From Photobacterium kagoshimensis (GTDB lineage: Bacteria > Pseudomonadota > Gammaproteobacteria > Enterobacterales > Vibrionaceae): a stretch of 64,000 bases of DNA. Of this stretch, positions 60,616 through 64,000 are shown in pieces. The position numbers and the translations under genes were made by a program. Each line of letters begins with the position of its first letter. The first letter of the stretch is position 1. Location of the stretch: contig NZ_JAKJSO010000016.1 in the NCBI RefSeq assembly GCF_050337045.1, positions 1 to 64,000 of the forward strand, read 5' to 3'. The notes beneath the pieces were generated by a model. The model saw only the letters and a program-made list of their open reading frames with translations. It was not told where the DNA came from and ran no database searches.

Positions 60616-62382
60616 TTGAATAATATGCAGAATGCTACCTCTCATTCAGAATTAATGCAGTTGCAACCAACAATCCTTCGGTTCACCCAAATGTTGTCGG
60701 CAGTGTTAAAAATTGATGCCGAAGTTGTCGATGCCGATTTGGTTCGAATTGCAGGTACTGGCCCCTACAGTAAATTTTTTGGCAAAAAACTAAACACAAG
60801 CTCAAGGATTTTCAGGTATATCATTGAGACAAATGAAGAAAAAGTTGTAGTCAAATCTAGAACAGACCCTTTATGCGAGGGGTGTAAAAACAAAAGTTCT
60901 TGTCGTGAAATGGCCTTCCTTGGCGTACCAATCATGATCGAAGATCGATGTTTAGGGGTGATCAGTCTTGTCGCATTCACTGAAGATTCACGAGAAAGAA
61001 TCAAGGATAATGTCCAACTTTTTTCAGACTACGTTAAACACATCGCGCAAATAGTTGTATCCAAAGTTGTCGAAAAGAACAGTAAAAATAAAGGTCTCGA
61101 CGAGGTGTTTACTCATCTTATTGAAAACATGGACCAAGGCGTATTAGTGCTCGATGAAAACAATCGGGTTAAGTATGGTAACCAGCCAGCACTTAATAAC
61201 TTAAATATAAAGCAGGACGCTTTATATGACCTTGAAATTAAAATTCGATCGTTGTCACTTCACAATAATGAAATAAAAAGCCATCAACAACATATTATTT
61301 CACAAGGTGAATGGCAAAAATTAATTGTTGGGCAGTTTTATAACACACAGGGACAGCAATTATTTTTGATGGCTTACCATCAACCCAATAGCGATTTTAC
61401 GATTCAAGATCATGGCTCGCTTCTCAGTACTGTCATTGGTGAATCACCCAAGATGCGCCAACTCAAAAAGATGATTACTCGCGTTGCCAGCAGCCCTTCG
61501 AGTGTTCTGATTAATGGTGAAAGCGGCACAGGTAAAGAGGTTATTGCAAATGCAGTACATAACCTCAGTGATCGAAGCCAATCACCATTTATTGCCATCA
61601 ACTGTGCCGCTATTCCTGAAGCCTTGCTGGAAAGTGAATTGTTTGGTTATGTCAAAGGGGCGTTTACTGGCGCCTCTAATAAGGGCAAAAACGGCTTGAT
61701 CCAAGCCGCTAACAAAGGAACCCTCTTTCTTGATGAAATTGGCGACATGCCGATGACGCTGCAGGCGAAGCTGCTTCGTGTACTGGAAGAACGCAAAGTA
61801 ATGCCAATTGGCTCAAATAACGCTGTACCAGTGGACATTCGGATTATTTCTGCGACCAATCATAACTTCCAAGAAATGATAGCCACCAATAAATTCCGAG
61901 AAGATTTGTATTACCGCCTTAACGTGATCCCTTTTCAACTGCCTCCGTTAAGGGAACGAGAAGGCGATATCACATTGATGACTAACTACTTTCTTGAGTA
62001 TCACACCCAAAAAATCGGTGTGGTCTACCCAGGAATAAGTGCTGAAGCGATGCGCCGTCTCAATGCCTATCATTGGCCGGGGAATGTACGTGAGCTCAGC
62101 AATTTAATTGAATATCTTGTCAACATCGTACCTGAAGGTGACCAAATCGACATTGACTTGCTTCCGCCGCACTTTGAACAATCACCAGCAGCGGCATGTC
62201 CAGAGGAAGCCTATAACGATGATTACTCGATGAGCCTAGAAGATATGGAAAGGAACCGTATTGAGGAAGCGATATATCGTCTTGGTAACCGAAAAATGGT
62301 CGCCGAAGAGCTAGGGATTGGTATTGCAACCTTGTATCGTAAAATCAAAAAATACGAACTCAACAACCATAGAGCCTCTTGA
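60616..62382 (+). CDS. ygeV: Sigma-54-dependent activator YgeV type
   Basis: 588 aa. N-terminal sensor region (GAF-like, residues 15-160) with a Cys cluster CEGCKNKSSC. A PAS-like region follows at 165-230, then the AAA+ domain with Walker A GESGTGKE, the sigma-54 contact ELFGYVKGAFTGASNKGKN, Walker B LFLDEIGDMP and RLNVIPF. The end is a Fis-type helix-turn-helix (RKMVAEELGIGIATLYRKIK). The start is TTG 60616 with AAGGA five bases upstream (ATG 60625 is 14 bases away). It controls, by inference, the divergent ygeWXY-hyuA genes and perhaps the permease. Confidence 0.9.
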   Translation: MNNMQNATSHSELMQLQPTILRFTQMLSAVLKIDAEVVDADLVRIAGTGPYSKFFGKKLNTSSRIFRYIIETNEEKVVVKSRTDPLCEGCKNKSSCREMAFLGVPIMIEDRCLGVISLVAFTEDSRERIKDNVQLFSDYVKHIAQIVVSKVVEKNSKNKGLDEVFTHLIENMDQGVLVLDENNRVKYGNQPALNNLNIKQDALYDLEIKIRSLSLHNNEIKSHQQHIISQGEWQKLIVGQFYNTQGQQLFLMAYHQPNSDFTIQDHGSLLSTVIGESPKMRQLKKMITRVASSPSSVLINGESGTGKEVIANAVHNLSDRSQSPFIAINCAAIPEALLESELFGYVKGAFTGASNKGKNGLIQAANKGTLFLDEIGDMPMTLQAKLLRVLEERKVMPIGSNNAVPVDIRIISATNHNFQEMIATNKFREDLYYRLNVIPFQLPPLREREGDITLMTNYFLEYHTQKIGVVYPGISAEAMRRLNAYHWPGNVRELSNLIEYLVNIVPEGDQIDIDLLPPHFEQSPAAACPEEAYNDDYSMSLEDMERNRIEEAIYRLGNRKMVAEELGIGIATLYRKIKKYELNNHRAS

Positions 62383-62532
62383 TGCGATAGGTTAAGTCAT
62401 CAATAACACATCAAAAAAGATCAACCATGAGTACCAATAATAGTTAGCTACGTATCAGATAAGACTACTGTATACCAAGCGGGGGTCTTATTGAGATCAC
62501 AAGATAAAACGGGGGCTTTTATAAGCCTCTTC

Positions 62533-62564
62533 AGTTGCTGCCTACTTTTACTATGGCAGCAACT
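62533..62564. terminator. Stem-loop between convergent ygeV-type and permease genes
   Basis: AGTTGCTGCC and GGCAGCAACT, a perfect 10-bp stem. No long U-run on either side, so a weak terminator. Confidence 0.45.
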
Positions 62565-62583
62565 AAAGGGTACATAGTCAAAA

Positions 62584-63966
62584 CTAAATTGCCCAACCTC
62601 CTGCGTAGAAGACGACCAACACAATGGCAATGATGACTGTTCCGACATTCAAGCGTTTCGCCTCACCAGAAACTACCCGACCAATCACCAAAGAACCAAA
62701 ACCAAGCATAATACCAGTAACGATATTCCCTGTTAGTACAATAAATACTGCGCACATAAGGCCAGATAGCGCATCTACTGAGTCAGCCATATCCAACTTG
62801 CTGACGTTGCTCATCATTAGCAGACCAACGTACATCAAAGCTGGCGCCGTAGCGTAAGCTGGGACCAAATAACTCAGTGGCGACAAGAACAGTAGTAATA
62901 CAAACAGGCCACCAACAACCGTTGCAGTCAGCCCCGTTTTACCACCAGCGGCAGTACCTGCTGCTGATTCGATATACACAGCCGCAGGTGCTCCACCCAC
63001 AAAGCCAGCAAAAATACTACTCACGGAGTCCGACGTTAGTGCTTTACCACCATCAATGATTTGACCGTCTTTATCCAGTAGTTTCGCCTGACCAGCAACC
63101 GCACGAATAGTACCTGTTGCATCAAAAATAGCCGTCATCACCAACGCCAACACACTTGGGATCACGACTGGGTTCAGTGCCCCCATAATATCCATGGTAC
63201 CCAATAACGATTCACCTTCCCCACCAAACGATGGCATCGCAAACAGCCCCTGATAGGTCACGTTAGGATCGAATATCAGACCAAAAATTGAAATCGCAAT
63301 AATCACCAGCAAAATACCACCGGGAACTTGACGCTTCTCTAGGCCGAAAATCGCAGCCAGACCAACAATCGACATCAGGACAGGTAACGAAGTGAACTCA
63401 CCCAATGCGACAGGTAGGCCAGCATGCGGGTTTTGCACCACCAAACCGACACCATTTGCAGCAATCAATAGCAAAAACAAGCCAATACCGATCCCTGTGC
63501 CATGGGCGATTCCGGACGGTAAGTTCGTCAATATCCATTGACGCACACCCGTTACAGTAATGGCAGTAAACACCACACCCATTAAGAACACAGCACCTAG
63601 CGCAACGGGAATACTGATCCCCTGCCCCAGTACCAAGCTAAATGCGGTAAACGCAGTAAGGGAGATCGCACAACCAATAGCCATCGGCAGGTTTGCCCAA
63701 AGCCCCATTAGTAGTGAGCCAAACGCAGCAACTAGACACGTGGCAATAAACACCGCCCCTTGGTTAAATCCCGCCGCACCAAGCATGCTCGGCACCACAA
63801 TAACGGAGTAAACCATTGCCAGAAATGTCGTCAAACCCGCGACCACTTCTTGTTTTACACTACTACCGCGTTGGGAAATTTTAAAATACCCATCCAACCC
63901 GCCTTTACGGGATGTGTCTTCTTCTACCACTGTGGATTCATGATGAATCGAACTATTCTCAGACAT
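62584..63966 (-). CDS. NCS2 purine permease (AzgA/GhxP family)
   Basis: 460 aa, about 12-14 membrane segments. Family traits: VKQEVVAGLTTFLAMVYSVI near residue 37, the GIGIGLFLLLIAANGVGL helix region, a TAIFDATGTIRAVAGQA segment near residue 265 and SAAGTAAGGKTGLTATV near residue 330. Relatives carry guanine, hypoxanthine, adenine or uric acid with protons. The position beside a purine-breakdown-like cluster and its activator suggests purine uptake for that pathway. The start ATG has AAGGAATTAC upstream. Confidence 0.9.
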   Translation of the reverse strand: MSENSSIHHESTVVEEDTSRKGGLDGYFKISQRGSSVKQEVVAGLTTFLAMVYSVIVVPSMLGAAGFNQGAVFIATCLVAAFGSLLMGLWANLPMAIGCAISLTAFTAFSLVLGQGISIPVALGAVFLMGVVFTAITVTGVRQWILTNLPSGIAHGTGIGIGLFLLLIAANGVGLVVQNPHAGLPVALGEFTSLPVLMSIVGLAAIFGLEKRQVPGGILLVIIAISIFGLIFDPNVTYQGLFAMPSFGGEGESLLGTMDIMGALNPVVIPSVLALVMTAIFDATGTIRAVAGQAKLLDKDGQIIDGGKALTSDSVSSIFAGFVGGAPAAVYIESAAGTAAGGKTGLTATVVGGLFVLLLFLSPLSYLVPAYATAPALMYVGLLMMSNVSKLDMADSVDALSGLMCAVFIVLTGNIVTGIMLGFGSLVIGRVVSGEAKRLNVGTVIIAIVLVVFYAGGWAI

Positions 63967-64000
63967 GATGTAATTCCTTGTAAAATTGAGTGTTAGGCTC

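Overview
The window looks like chromosomal DNA of a marine gammaproteobacterium of the family Vibrionaceae, probably Photobacterium or a close relative. This is inferred from the gene repertoire (SstT, GuaC, a BatD-type protein, CheV, ScsBCD, a KdgM-type porin) and moderate GC content. I could not run a database search. No rRNA, tRNA, CRISPR array or intact insertion sequence was seen. Layout: 1-2.4 kb holds the end of a VWA/TPR protein with a 21-unit Asn-Gln-Gln repeat, followed by BatD. 2.4-17.4 kb is mostly ordinary genes (SstT, a CPA2 antiporter, an acyltransferase, a membrane-fusion-protein pair beside an AraC regulator, GuaC, an SgrR-like regulator) mixed with small unknown genes and one gene remnant. 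17.4-43.4 kb is a large catabolic locus for a sulfated, uronate- and N-acetylgalactosamine-containing polysaccharide such as a chondroitin-like glycosaminoglycan. It encodes two sulfatases and their radical SAM maturase, a GH105 hydrolase, a DUF2264 protein, KduI-KduD-KdgK-Eda for the uronate half, and a mannose-family PTS with AgaA, AgaS and AgaY/Z-type aldolase for the amino sugar. It also has an AgaR-type repressor, a KdgM-type porin and a GPH symporter. CTTTC/GAAAG-rich AgaR-like operator DNA recurs at several promoters. The most striking insertion lies inside this locus at 25.6-28.2 kb: two adjacent, paralogous, membrane-anchored coiled-coil proteins, each ending in a GIY-YIG (Mug113/T5orf172) nuclease domain after a DUF4041-like region. 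This is the architecture of the SNIPE anti-phage nuclease, here as a tandem pair. 43.4-46.2 kb has a gene remnant, a 27-residue membrane peptide gene with its own ribosome binding site and terminator, and a Fur-box-associated TonB receptor. 46.3-49.8 kb has a NIT-domain chemoreceptor and a CheV protein. 49.9-54.3 kb has a YjdM/PhnA protein and a copper/redox-stress ScsB-ScsD-ScsC operon. 54.5-64 kb is a purine/ureide-type catabolic cluster (HyuA, YgeY, YgeX, YgeW), a divergent sigma-54 activator of the YgeV type, a matching -24/-12 promoter and an NCS2 purine permease. How the genes work together: in the glycan locus, exported sulfatases and hydrolases trim oligosaccharides taken up through the porin. 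The uronate goes through 5-keto-4-deoxyuronate and KDG to pyruvate and glyceraldehyde-3-phosphate. The N-acetylhexosamine enters by PTS and goes through deacetylation, deamination/isomerisation and tagatose-bisphosphate cleavage. No polysaccharide lyase is present in the window, so the first depolymerisation step must be encoded elsewhere or be supplied by others.
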